Assembly: GCF_900186585.1 (NCBI RefSeq)
Contig: NZ_FYDD01000003.1
Span: 1-64,000 of the forward strand
Reading direction: 5' to 3'
Source: Massiliimalia timonensis
GTDB taxonomy: Bacteria > Bacillota > Clostridia > Oscillospirales > Ruminococcaceae
DNA: 64,000 nt
The notes beneath the pieces were generated by a model that was given only the letters and a program-made list of their open reading frames with translations, made no database searches and was not told the DNA's origin. The position numbers and the translations under genes are program-made. This document shows, piece by piece, positions 32,735-41,132 of the stretch (position 1 is the first letter of the stretch; each line of letters opens with the position of its first letter).

Positions 32735-35104
32735 ATGATTAGGACATTAAAAAATCTGTTTAAGCAGGATCGGGAACGCTATACTGTTCCCCGAAGGGTG
32801 CAGGATACAATCCCGGTTCGGCGTATCTGGAAAGATGGTATTTTTATGACCGGGAATAAGTTCTCTAAAACCTACCAATTTACAGACATCAATTATTTTG
32901 TAGCGAGCCGGGAAGATAAAGAAGCAATGTTTTTAAGTTATTCAGAGTTACTCAATAGTCTGGATTCAGGTGCATCTACTAAAATTACGATCAATAACCG
33001 CCGTTTGAATCAGGCAAACTTTGAACAATCAATCCTTATGCCTATGCGTGACGATTTTCGGGACGAATACCGGAAAGAGTATAACCAAATGCTTTTGGAT
33101 AAAGCTATGGGAGGCAATAGAATCATTCAGGAAAAATACATTACCATTTCAGTCAATAAAAAGAATGTTGAAGAAGCGCGGACATATTTTGCCCGTGTAG
33201 GTGCTGATTTAATTTCCCATTTTGCTGTGCTAGGTTCAAAATGTAAGGAATTGGACGCAGAGGAAAAACTGCGGGTACTTCATGATTTTTACCGTCAAGG
33301 AGAAGAAGCCGATTTTTATTTTGACCCACAGGATATGATGAAAAAAGGTCATGATTTTAAAGACTATATTTGCCCGGATTCGATAGAAAAAAATAGTGAT
33401 TATATAAAACTCGGTGAAAAGTATTGCCGGGTTTTATTTTTGAAAGATTATGCTTCCTATATCAAGGACAGTATGGTAACGGAATTGACGGATTTTAACC
33501 GCAATATGATGTTGTCGATTGATGTGGTCCCTATCCCTACCGATGAAGCAGTACGAGAAGTGGAAAACCGTCTTTTAGGCATAGAAACCAACATTACGAA
33601 CTGGCAAAGGCGGCAAAATGCCAATAATAACTTTTCTGCGGTTGTCCCTTATGATATGGAACTGCAAAGGAAAGAGGCGAAAGAATTTCTGGACGATTTA
33701 ACTACCAGAGATCAGCGCATGATGTTTGCCGTGATTACTATGGTGATTTCTGCCGATAGTAAGGAACAGCTTGACAGTGATACCGAGGCCATTTTGTCTG
33801 TAGCGAGAAAGCATATGTGCCAGCTTGCAACCCTCAAATTTCAGCAGCTTGACGGTTTAAATACGGTACTTCCGATTGGAACACGAAAAATCAATGCGTT
33901 TCGCACCTTAACCACGGAATCACTTGCGGTTTTTATGCCTTTCAAAGTACAAGAGATTCAAGATGATGGGGGAATTTATTATGGTGAAAACGCGATTTCC
34001 CATAACTTGATTTTGTGCAGCAAAGAAAATCTTTTGAATCAATCGGCTTTTCTGCTCGGTGTTCCCGGATCGGGGAAATCATTTAGTGTAAAAGAATTGA
34101 TTACATTTCTGATTTTAAATACGAATGATGATATTTTAATCTGTGATCCAGAGGGTGAATTTGTGCCGTTGATTCAGGCTTTGAGCTGGGATATTTCTAC
34201 AGTCATTCGTATGACAGCAGGCGGGAAGGATCGGCTTAATGCGATGTACATGGTTGATGGATATGGTGAAAACAATCCGATTGTGGAGAAATCTCAATTT
34301 GTCATGTCGTTGATTGAACAGATAGATAAACGGGGAGTTGGCCCGCAGCATAAATCAATTATAGACCGTTGTACAGCTTTAGTTTATCAAGAAGCGGAGC
34401 AAACAGGAAGGGCAGCTACCCTTTGTGATCTGCGTAATAAGTTGTTGGAGCAGCCAGAAAGGAAAGCGAAAGAGATCGCATTGTCTTTAGAGCTATTCAC
34501 AACCGGTTCCCTTGATATTTTTGGAAAAGAAAGCACGGTTGATCTTGATAACCGTATTGTGGTATTTGATATTCATAGTTTAGGGGCACAATTAAAGCCT
34601 ACAGGACTTTTAGTAATTACGGATACCATTTTAAATAGGGTAACATTGAACTGGAAATGCGGCAAACGTACTCACGTTTTTATCGACGAATTTCATGTAG
34701 TGTTTGAAAATGAGCAAAGCGGAATTTTCTTTAATTCCGCATGGAGGCAGTTCAGAAAACGGGGCGCTTATCCCACAGCCATTACGCAGAATGTAGAGTA
34801 TTTGTTGGATTCCGTACAGGCGAGTACCATGCTGTCTAACTCTGAATTTGTTATCATGCTAAATCAGGCCGCGTCAGACCGGACTAAGCTGGCAAAGCTG
34901 CTCAATATATCCGATGAACAGATGAGCTATGTGACCAATGCCGACGCGGGGTGTGGGTTAATCAAGTATGGAAGTGTTCTTGTCCCGTTTATTAACCATT
35001 TTCCGAAAAACACAAAATTATATCAGCTTATGACAACTAAGCCCGGCGAGGGCGTATTTGGGGGTCAGGCAGTGCCAATAAAGAGGACGGTGGATAGCGT
35101 ATGA
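32735..35104 (+). CDS. virB4: VirB4-family conjugation ATPase
   Basis: 789 residues. The N-terminal half is the usual VirB4 domain. The ATPase follows, with Walker A GVPGSGKSFS near residue 445, Walker B HVFIDEFHVVF near 645 and the AITQNVEYLL motif after it. It powers assembly of and transport through the secretion channel at the membrane. Ribosome binding site gggagg; the next gene begins in an ATGA overlap with its stop codon. Confidence 0.94.
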   Translation: MIRTLKNLFKQDRERYTVPRRVQDTIPVRRIWKDGIFMTGNKFSKTYQFTDINYFVASREDKEAMFLSYSELLNSLDSGASTKITINNRRLNQANFEQSILMPMRDDFRDEYRKEYNQMLLDKAMGGNRIIQEKYITISVNKKNVEEARTYFARVGADLISHFAVLGSKCKELDAEEKLRVLHDFYRQGEEADFYFDPQDMMKKGHDFKDYICPDSIEKNSDYIKLGEKYCRVLFLKDYASYIKDSMVTELTDFNRNMMLSIDVVPIPTDEAVREVENRLLGIETNITNWQRRQNANNNFSAVVPYDMELQRKEAKEFLDDLTTRDQRMMFAVITMVISADSKEQLDSDTEAILSVARKHMCQLATLKFQQLDGLNTVLPIGTRKINAFRTLTTESLAVFMPFKVQEIQDDGGIYYGENAISHNLILCSKENLLNQSAFLLGVPGSGKSFSVKELITFLILNTNDDILICDPEGEFVPLIQALSWDISTVIRMTAGGKDRLNAMYMVDGYGENNPIVEKSQFVMSLIEQIDKRGVGPQHKSIIDRCTALVYQEAEQTGRAATLCDLRNKLLEQPERKAKEIALSLELFTTGSLDIFGKESTVDLDNRIVVFDIHSLGAQLKPTGLLVITDTILNRVTLNWKCGKRTHVFIDEFHVVFENEQSGIFFNSAWRQFRKRGAYPTAITQNVEYLLDSVQASTMLSNSEFVIMLNQAASDRTKLAKLLNISDEQMSYVTNADAGCGLIKYGSVLVPFINHFPKNTKLYQLMTTKPGEGVFGGQAVPIKRTVDSV

Positions 35105-35523
35105 AACCAGAAAAATTTATACGAGATGTAGGGCGGCTATTGGACGGCTGTTCCACAGAGAGTATTGAAACATGGATTCAGTGGGCGAAAGAATGTGTTG
35201 AATCGGAACAATATCTGGATTTTAAGCCCCTTCCAACAGAACAGGCGGTATCCGTATGGCTGGATTCCTACTATGCGTCATTCTATTTTATCAAGCAGGA
35301 TTTTGGGAAATCAACTGCCGAAAAACTCGTCAGTCTTTCTAATTCGGCCTTGTGCTTATATCCTTATGAAATGCGAGAGGCGGCAAAGGTACTGAAAGCT
35401 GGAGGAAGCTTGGAGCAAATTGAGAAGATGATTGTGGAAGGAACATTAGAGGATTACAAAAAACTCCCCACGCTGGAAGATGTCAGGAAAAGTGTTCGGA
35501 ATCGCAAGGAAAAGGAGAGATAG
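35101..35523 (+). CDS. Unknown transfer-operon protein, 140 residues
   Basis: Starts in an ATGA overlap with virB4, hence translated with it. A helical protein with an N-terminal RDVGRLLDGCSTESIETWIQ segment and repeated leucines; no membrane span. No known function. Ends RNRKEKER, where the codons gag aga also fall in the ribosome binding site of the next gene. Confidence 0.65.
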   Translation: MKPEKFIRDVGRLLDGCSTESIETWIQWAKECVESEQYLDFKPLPTEQAVSVWLDSYYASFYFIKQDFGKSTAEKLVSLSNSALCLYPYEMREAAKVLKAGGSLEQIEKMIVEGTLEDYKKLPTLEDVRKSVRNRKEKER

Positions 35524-35525
35524 TT

Positions 35526-36290
35526 ATGGAAGAACAAGTCATGAATTTGAGTGTTCACCCTCAAATCCTAGACTTATATACAGTATTAGAGCAAAATGGT
35601 TTAAGCAAACAGAAAGAGGAAATACAGTCCCTAGTAAGCTATATTGAAAATATGGAAAACAAATTGTCCGAGATGTCAGAGGAAATCGAAAATATGCACA
35701 AGGCACTAGAACGAATGAATGATCGAAAATTCCGCAATAAATGTCAGAACATTATTTCAAGCATTGAGGAAAAAATTCAACAGGCTAGGACAATGATCTC
35801 TGTTACCAAAGTCAAGCTGGTTAATTTTGCGGATAATGCTGTAAAAACATTTCGAGAAAAAGGACATTCAACACTGTTACAGATGATGAATGCCCTAAAA
35901 GTTCCTGAATTGCTTTCTCATATGCGAGATGGCTTTGCCCATGCCTCTGATTCAATGTTTCAACATGCCGAACATTTAAAGTCAGCACAACAGGAACTGC
36001 ATGAGATTGGTGCACATTTTAAAAATTTCATGCGGTATTTAGTAGGAAAACCGGCGGCAAGTGAGAAATTGAGAAATGACGCAGGTGCCGGAGCAGATTT
36101 AATTTATGCCACTGAGTCGTGTGGACATATATTTTTTAATATGAAATGCAAAACTGATGACTTCATAAATAAGATTTGTAAGGATACAAAAACAGAAGAA
36201 AAAGTATCAGTAAAAGGAGAATTAAACAATATTAAAAAGACATTTTCAGAAAAAGTGCGCTCACCTATCCAGAAAGAACAGGTGCGGTAG
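35526..36290 (+). CDS. DUF6674-like coiled-coil protein
   Basis: 254 residues. Begins with MNLSVHPQILDLYTVLEQNG, then a long coiled coil (residues 30-100) and a region of helices. This resembles DUF6674 proteins of Tn1549-like operons. It is cytoplasmic by sequence and may scaffold the transfer machinery (inference). Ends KEQVR. The sortase gene follows after 15 bases. Confidence 0.7.
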   Translation: MEEQVMNLSVHPQILDLYTVLEQNGLSKQKEEIQSLVSYIENMENKLSEMSEEIENMHKALERMNDRKFRNKCQNIISSIEEKIQQARTMISVTKVKLVNFADNAVKTFREKGHSTLLQMMNALKVPELLSHMRDGFAHASDSMFQHAEHLKSAQQELHEIGAHFKNFMRYLVGKPAASEKLRNDAGAGADLIYATESCGHIFFNMKCKTDDFINKICKDTKTEEKVSVKGELNNIKKTFSEKVRSPIQKEQVR

Positions 36291-36305
36291 AAAGGAGAAA
36301 AACAA

Positions 36306-37079
36306 ATGGGAAAAAGGCTTATAATAATAGGGGCGGCAATTTTTGCCGCCCTTTTTCTGTTTTCCAGTATTATGTTGTTTAGTGAATATCAGGATCAGAA
36401 ACAAAGTGCCAGAGTATTCAAACAGGTTACAGAGCTTGTAGAAAAAGATTTTACAGAATCAGAGCAAAAAAAATCACCATTTGAGAAATATGCCGCAGTT
36501 TATGAAAAAAATCACGACTTGATTGGTTGGATCACCATTGAAGGAACACGGATTGATTATCCTGTTATGCAGACAAAGGAAAAACCTAATTTTTACTTAA
36601 AGCACGCCTTTGATAAATCCTATAGCAGATATGGGGTGCCCTACATAGCGGAGAACTGTGATATAGACGTTTCCGACAATATTGTGATTTACGGACACCA
36701 TATGAATAACGGCTCTATGTTTTCTGATTTATGCAGATACGCAGATGAAGATTTTTATAAGGCGCATAGAACAATTCGCTTTGATACGCTCGGCAGTTTT
36801 GGAGAATATGAGATCATCTCTGTTTTTAAAACTACGGTTTACTCAGAACAGGGATTTTCTTATTATCATTTTGTTAATGCAGGCAGTGAATCTACTTTTA
36901 ATGAATATGTTTCAAAATGCACAGAACTTTCTTTGTACAATACCGGCGCGACTGCTAAATATGGAGATAAATTGATTACTTTGTCTACCTGTGAATATAG
37001 CCGAACAAACGGGAGAATGGTCGTTGTCGCAAAAAAGATATGTTCTGATTCAAAAGGGAGGAAACAGAATGAAACCTAA
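36306..37079 (+). CDS. srtB: Class B sortase
   Basis: 257 residues. One N-terminal membrane anchor (IIIGAAIFAALFLFSSIM). Catalytic residues are visible: His131 in YGHHMNNGSMF, Cys229 in TLSTC and Arg237 (or Arg233) in SRTNGRMVVVAKK. The enzyme links surface proteins to peptidoglycan. The likely substrate in this element is the adhesin at 3770, whose signal reads DTPKTGD rather than LPXTG. It lies in the transfer operon and overlaps the next gene by 11 bases. Confidence 0.92.
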   Translation: MGKRLIIIGAAIFAALFLFSSIMLFSEYQDQKQSARVFKQVTELVEKDFTESEQKKSPFEKYAAVYEKNHDLIGWITIEGTRIDYPVMQTKEKPNFYLKHAFDKSYSRYGVPYIAENCDIDVSDNIVIYGHHMNNGSMFSDLCRYADEDFYKAHRTIRFDTLGSFGEYEIISVFKTTVYSEQGFSYYHFVNAGSESTFNEYVSKCTELSLYNTGATAKYGDKLITLSTCEYSRTNGRMVVVAKKICSDSKGRKQNET

Positions 37080-37848
37080 AAAGCATGTAGCTATGCTATC
37101 TGGAGGAAAAGATTCAACAGCAATGTTATTACGTATGTTAGAGGAAAGTTGTCCTGTAGACTTAATTTTGTTTTGTGACACTGGCTTGGAGTTTCCACAG
37201 ATGTATGAGCATTTGAGGAAACTAGAGAAGTATATCAATCAGAAAATTACATGGCTGAAAGCACCCCGTAATTTTGAATACTATTTTTTTGAATATCACC
37301 CGCAACGTAAAAATCCGGTATTAGAACAATATGCTGGCATGAGCTGGCCCAGCCCGCGCAATCGCTGGTGTACTGGTATGTTAAAAATTCGTATAACATC
37401 TGCTTATCTGCGGGATTTACGAAAACAGTATGAACTGGTTGAATATATCGGTATTGCCGCCGATGAGAGAAAACGAATTAGAAATAAATGCTACCCGCTT
37501 GTGGAATGGAACATGACGGAGAAAGACTGCCTTGACTACTGTTACGAAAAAGGGTTTGATTGGGGCGGCTTGTACAAGCTGTTTCATCGTGTTTCTTGTT
37601 GGTGCTGTCCGCTTCAAGGATTAGACGAACTTAGACAGCTTTATTTTAATTTTCCCCCTTTGTGGAATCAACTTCAAAAATGGGATAATACCACATGGCG
37701 GCAATTCCGAAAGGATTATTCCGTTAAGGAGTTAGCCTGGAGGTTTGAATTTGAAAAAGAATGGCAGGAACAGGGTGGAACACTTTGCGGTAAACTTTTT
37801 TTCACAACATTGAAACAAGAACTGGAAAGGCGGAAGGCGATGATATAA
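37069..37848 (+). CDS. PP-loop ATP pyrophosphatase, PAPS-reductase-like
   Basis: 259 residues from ATG 37069 behind aagggagg. The PP-loop SGGKDST is at residues 11-17. Cysteines lie at RWCTGMLK and at CWCCPLQG, a pattern found in PAPS-reductase relatives that transfer sulfur, such as DndC. No DNA phosphorothioation partners (DndB, D, E) are nearby, so sulfate reduction or DNA sulfuration cannot be claimed. Its place in the middle of the conjugation operon, between sortase and CHAP genes, is notable. Confidence 0.8.
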   Translation: MKPKKHVAMLSGGKDSTAMLLRMLEESCPVDLILFCDTGLEFPQMYEHLRKLEKYINQKITWLKAPRNFEYYFFEYHPQRKNPVLEQYAGMSWPSPRNRWCTGMLKIRITSAYLRDLRKQYELVEYIGIAADERKRIRNKCYPLVEWNMTEKDCLDYCYEKGFDWGGLYKLFHRVSCWCCPLQGLDELRQLYFNFPPLWNQLQKWDNTTWRQFRKDYSVKELAWRFEFEKEWQEQGGTLCGKLFFTTLKQELERRKAMI

Positions 37849-39516
37849 ATGCCAAATATAAAAATTAAAAATGTTGCGAAGGGTACAATAAAAACGATTG
37901 ATAAAACAGCCATTATTTCTGGTCGTATGAAAAATTCTTTTGTCCGTACTAAAGATAAAGCCGAGGAGGAATTGCTTCCCGATGATAACTCTCCAGTGGA
38001 ATACGCTGTTAATCGTGTGTCTAATGCAGCAGATAAAGGAGCGCACAAATCGGCACATGTTGCTGCCGGGTTAGGAAAATATGGGGTCAAAGGCACAAAA
38101 GCTGGATTTTCTAAATTAAAAAGGAATTTACAAGATCAATCGACTCGGCAAGTCAAGAAACAGGTGCGACAGTTAATTGATAAATCAAGAACTAGCATTA
38201 AAACGATAGATCGTGGAAATAAAACAGTTAAAAGTACCGTCAAAGGCACGGTAAAGACTGCACAGAAAACAATAAAAACAGCAGAACATACTGCGAAAGC
38301 AAGTGTTAAAACGGCAAAACAGGCAGCAAAGGTCGCACAAAAAACAGCACAGGCCACAGCACGAGCGGCGAAAATGGCGGCACAAGCAGCACGGGCTACG
38401 GCAAAAGCAACTATTACAGCACTGAAAGCGGCAATCAAAGCGATTATGTTGGCAGCAAAGGCAATTATAGCCGCAACAAAAGCATTGATTGCCGCTATTG
38501 CTGCGGGAGGCTGGGTTGCTGTAATCATCATCTTAGTTATCTGTTTGATTGCCTTAATTATTGGTTCCTGCTATGGCATATTCTTTTCTGGCGAAGATAC
38601 AGGAAATGGAATGACCGTGCAGACAGCAGTACAGGAAATCAATAGTGATTATCAGGAAAGACTAGAAGAAATAAAGAGTGCAAACAGTTATGACATACTG
38701 GAAATGTCAGGTTCGCGAGCGGTTTGGAAAGAAGTGCTGTCGGTATATGCTGTTAAAACTACTGGTGATCCTATGGGAGCACAAGAAGTTGCAACTATGG
38801 ACGAAGAAAAGAAAAATCTTTTAAAAAATATCTTTTGGGAGATGAATCAGATTTCTTATGATACTGAGAGTAAAACGGAAACAGTTATTATAGAAAATGA
38901 TGATGGTCATGGAAATATTCTTGAGGAAGAAATAATAGTAACAAGGGTATATTTGTATATATCAGTTAGCCATAAGACAGTTGACGAAATGGCAGAAAAA
39001 TATAACTTTAACAGTACACAAAGGGGGCAGCTTCGTCAACTGCTTATGGAAGAAAACGATCCCTTATGGTCGCAGGTGCTTTATGGAATAGGAAATAATG
39101 ATATTGTAGCAGTTGCTTTATCGCAGGTAGGAAATATAGGGGGAGAGCCTTATTGGTCGTGGTATGGTTTTAGTAACAGAGTAGAATGGTGTGCCTGTTT
39201 TGTATCTTGGTGCGCTGATCAGTGTGGATATATTGAAAGCGGTGTACTTCCTAAATTTTCTGGGTGTACTTCTCAGGGAGTGCCTTGGTTTAAAGAGCGG
39301 GGACAATGGCAGGACAACACTTATATACCAAACCCCGGTGATATAATTTTCTTTAATTGGGACGGAGATAGCTTGATCGACCATGTAGGAATCGTAGAGA
39401 AAGTAGAGAACGGAAAAATTTACACGATTGAAGGAAATTCTAATGATAGTTGTGTGCAAAACAGTTATCCGTTAGGATATTCTAAGATTTATGGATTTGG
39501 AATACCTCTATATTAA
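37849..39516 (+). CDS. CHAP-type cell-wall hydrolase with Lys/Ala repeat region, VirB1-like
   Basis: 555 residues, starting at the base after the previous stop. Residues 100-215 consist of Lys-Thr-Ala/Ala-Lys repeats (TVKTAQKTIKTAEHTAKA and similar), then one membrane span (VAVIIILVICLIALIIGSCY). A lytic domain of about 110 residues follows, with EWCACFVSWC, DHVGIVE and EGNSND holding the Cys-His-Asn triad of CHAP amidases/endopeptidases. This type opens peptidoglycan for the conjugation channel. Last gene of the transfer operon; a strong terminator follows. Confidence 0.9.
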   Translation: MPNIKIKNVAKGTIKTIDKTAIISGRMKNSFVRTKDKAEEELLPDDNSPVEYAVNRVSNAADKGAHKSAHVAAGLGKYGVKGTKAGFSKLKRNLQDQSTRQVKKQVRQLIDKSRTSIKTIDRGNKTVKSTVKGTVKTAQKTIKTAEHTAKASVKTAKQAAKVAQKTAQATARAAKMAAQAARATAKATITALKAAIKAIMLAAKAIIAATKALIAAIAAGGWVAVIIILVICLIALIIGSCYGIFFSGEDTGNGMTVQTAVQEINSDYQERLEEIKSANSYDILEMSGSRAVWKEVLSVYAVKTTGDPMGAQEVATMDEEKKNLLKNIFWEMNQISYDTESKTETVIIENDDGHGNILEEEIIVTRVYLYISVSHKTVDEMAEKYNFNSTQRGQLRQLLMEENDPLWSQVLYGIGNNDIVAVALSQVGNIGGEPYWSWYGFSNRVEWCACFVSWCADQCGYIESGVLPKFSGCTSQGVPWFKERGQWQDNTYIPNPGDIIFFNWDGDSLIDHVGIVEKVENGKIYTIEGNSNDSCVQNSYPLGYSKIYGFGIPLY

Positions 39517-39522
39517 GTAGAT

Positions 39523-39566
39523 ATAAATAAAGGTCGGAAAACTTTGGCTTTCCGACCTTTATTTAT
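39523..39566. terminator. Bidirectional terminator between transfer operon and XRE gene
   Basis: An 18-bp perfect stem, ataaataaaggtcggaaa (39523-39540) with tttccgacctttatttat (39549-39566), T-rich on both strands. It separates the plus-strand transfer genes from the converging minus-strand regulator. Confidence 0.9.
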
Positions 39567-39891
39567 TACCTTGATTATTTTCTTGAAAAGTAGTAATTAC
39601 TTTTATAATTGTTTCAAGCTGATTAGGCTTTAAAGTTTTTAAGGCTTTTGTTATTTCCTGAATTTGATGTGGGGCTGGATTATCCATAGCGAAAAATTCT
39701 TCTGGTGTAATTTTAAGGTAATCACAGATATAAAAGAAGTTTTCCATAGTAGGAAAATTTTTATTGTTTTCGATGTGGTTTATATAACTTGCATTTTGTC
39801 CAATATCTAAACTCATTTTTCTTGCAGATATTTTTTTCAAATCGCGGAGTTGCTGCAACCTATCTCCAAAAAAATTTTCATAATCAATCAT
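39559..39891 (-). CDS. XRE-family regulator, paralogue A
   Basis: 110 residues. An XRE helix-turn-helix occupies residues 10-65 (RLQQLRDLKKISARKMSLDI, ASYINHIENNKNFPTMENFF). It is clearly a duplicate of the protein encoded at 40040-40378, with nearly the same text across the first 75 residues. The C-terminal 35 residues (LKPNQLETIIKVITTFQ) are helical. The 148-base gap to its paralogue is AT-rich and holds its promoter; no other gene is seen there. Confidence 0.85.
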   Translation of the reverse strand: MIDYENFFGDRLQQLRDLKKISARKMSLDIGQNASYINHIENNKNFPTMENFFYICDYLKITPEEFFAMDNPAPHQIQEITKALKTLKPNQLETIIKVITTFQENNQGNK

Positions 39892-40004
39892 AGAACATAC
39901 ACCTCATACTACCTTTTATTATAGGCCATGAGTATATGTAAAATGTGGCTGTTATCGCTATATATTTATTGACTTATAGCTAATAACCCAATATAATAAT
40001 ATTA

Positions 40005-40036
40005 AAAAATGTCGTATTTTTAGCATACGACATTTT
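40005..40036 (-). terminator. Terminator of XRE paralogue B
   Basis: aaaatgtcgta and tacgacatttt pair perfectly around a loop. On the minus strand the stem is followed by a T run, so it ends the paralogue B transcript. Confidence 0.8.
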
Positions 40037-40039
40037 AAG

Positions 40040-40378
40040 TTATTTTTTATTCGCTTGAAAAAATTGATATATGATTTTTTCTAAGATGTCAAGTTGCTCA
40101 TTATTGAGTTTTCCAATCATTTTACTTAATTCATCTGATTTTTCAGGATTTACTTTATCAATACAGAAAAATTCTTCTGGAGTAATATTTAGATATTGGC
40201 AAATATAAAAGAAACTTTGCATGGTAGGAAAGTTCTTTTTATTTTCGATTTGATTTATATAGTTTATATTTTGTCCTAATGATACGCTCATTTCTCTTGC
40301 GGAGATATTTTTTTGATCGCGAAGTTGTTGAAGTCTCTTTACAAAAAAATCTTCGTAGTCAAAATCTATATTAAACAT
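40040..40378 (-). CDS. XRE-family regulator, paralogue B
   Basis: 112 residues, close relative of the neighbouring paralogue A (RLQQLRDQKNISAREMSVSL, NYINQIENKKNFPTMQSFFY). Same domain plan. It is divergent from the orphan gene at 40505, with a 126-base AT-rich region between that contains an inverted repeat (40430-40452). It may repress its own promoter and the orphan gene (inference). Confidence 0.85.
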   Translation of the reverse strand: MFNIDFDYEDFFVKRLQQLRDQKNISAREMSVSLGQNINYINQIENKKNFPTMQSFFYICQYLNITPEEFFCIDKVNPEKSDELSKMIGKLNNEQLDILEKIIYQFFQANKK

Positions 40379-40429
40379 ATAATAACACTCCCATACTTGT
40401 TATTATATGGAATTACTGTACATAATACG

Positions 40430-40452
40430 AAATATCAAATCTTTTGATATTT
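40430..40452. promoter_or_regulatory. Inverted repeat, candidate operator
   Basis: aaatatcaaa and tttgatattt form a perfect 10-bp inverted repeat with a 3-base centre, in the divergent gap between XRE paralogue B and the orphan gene. There is no T run in the right place for a terminator, so an operator is more likely. Confidence 0.5.
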
Positions 40453-40504
40453 TAAAAAGAAAAGAAAAAATCTTTTTTGTTTTGTAAACTGTGAAGGAAT
40501 AGCT

Positions 40505-41089
40505 ATGGAACCAAAAAATTTAGCTAAAGATTGTATAGAGGGTTTGCTGTACCCTTGGTATGTACATTATGAAGAATACTTAGGTGCAGCAGAATATCTT
40601 GCAGGTAAAATGAATCTTATAAAGGTTTTTTCGCCATTTACTGATGAAGTAGTTGAATCATGTGTAGAAAAGCATGATAAATATGATTTAACGCTATTTA
40701 CTATTCTATATGAAGATTTCATAGAATATCTGTCATATAAAATAGGGTCTGTTTTTTGTGTTGCAGATGAACTCAATCTGGATATTTTACAAGCCCAAAG
40801 AAAAATTTTTAATAATACTATAATAATACAAAGTAAAATAGGTGATATTCCTATGCTTGCTAATTTGAAAAAGATGATGTCAAAATTAGAATGGCATAGT
40901 TTTTGCAAGTGGTATGAATATTCTCTATGGGCAGCAATATTACGATGGCCGATATATTTTTTACTAGGTTATTATGAATATGCAGATCAAAGATTTTGTA
41001 AATCAGATGATTTTTTTAAAAAAGAGGTCTTAACTCAGAGAATTGAAAAACAAATACAGATATACTATCAATCTTTCAATTTATTGTAG
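40505..41089 (+). CDS. Orphan protein, 194 residues, unknown function
   Basis: ATG 40505; no strong ribosome binding site (gaaggaat). AT-rich, as are its XRE neighbours. The product is rich in Tyr, Leu and Phe with long amphipathic helices (KYDLTLFTILYEDFIEYL, WAAILRWPIYFLLGYYEY), perhaps membrane-associated at the C terminus. I recognise no family. It lies between two XRE regulators and the type III restriction operon, in a cargo region where defence or toxin genes are common. Confidence 0.6.
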   Translation: MEPKNLAKDCIEGLLYPWYVHYEEYLGAAEYLAGKMNLIKVFSPFTDEVVESCVEKHDKYDLTLFTILYEDFIEYLSYKIGSVFCVADELNLDILQAQRKIFNNTIIIQSKIGDIPMLANLKKMMSKLEWHSFCKWYEYSLWAAILRWPIYFLLGYYEYADQRFCKSDDFFKKEVLTQRIEKQIQIYYQSFNLL

Positions 41090-41096
41090 GTACTAA

Positions 41097-41132
41097 AAGA
41101 AAAAAGTGAAAGGCGTAATCGCCTTTCACTTT
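41097..41132. terminator. Bidirectional terminator between orphan gene and res
   Basis: aaagtgaaaggcg (41103-41115) and cgcctttcacttt (41120-41132) pair perfectly around a 4-base loop. A-rich and T-rich tails flank it, so it serves the converging genes on both sides. Confidence 0.9.

Noticed and set aside
37849-38531. Long minus-strand open frames opposite the Lys/Ala repeat arm
   Set aside because: They are the mirror of a repetitive Lys/Ala/Thr coding stretch, giving Ala/Val/Cys-rich text without a start signal.
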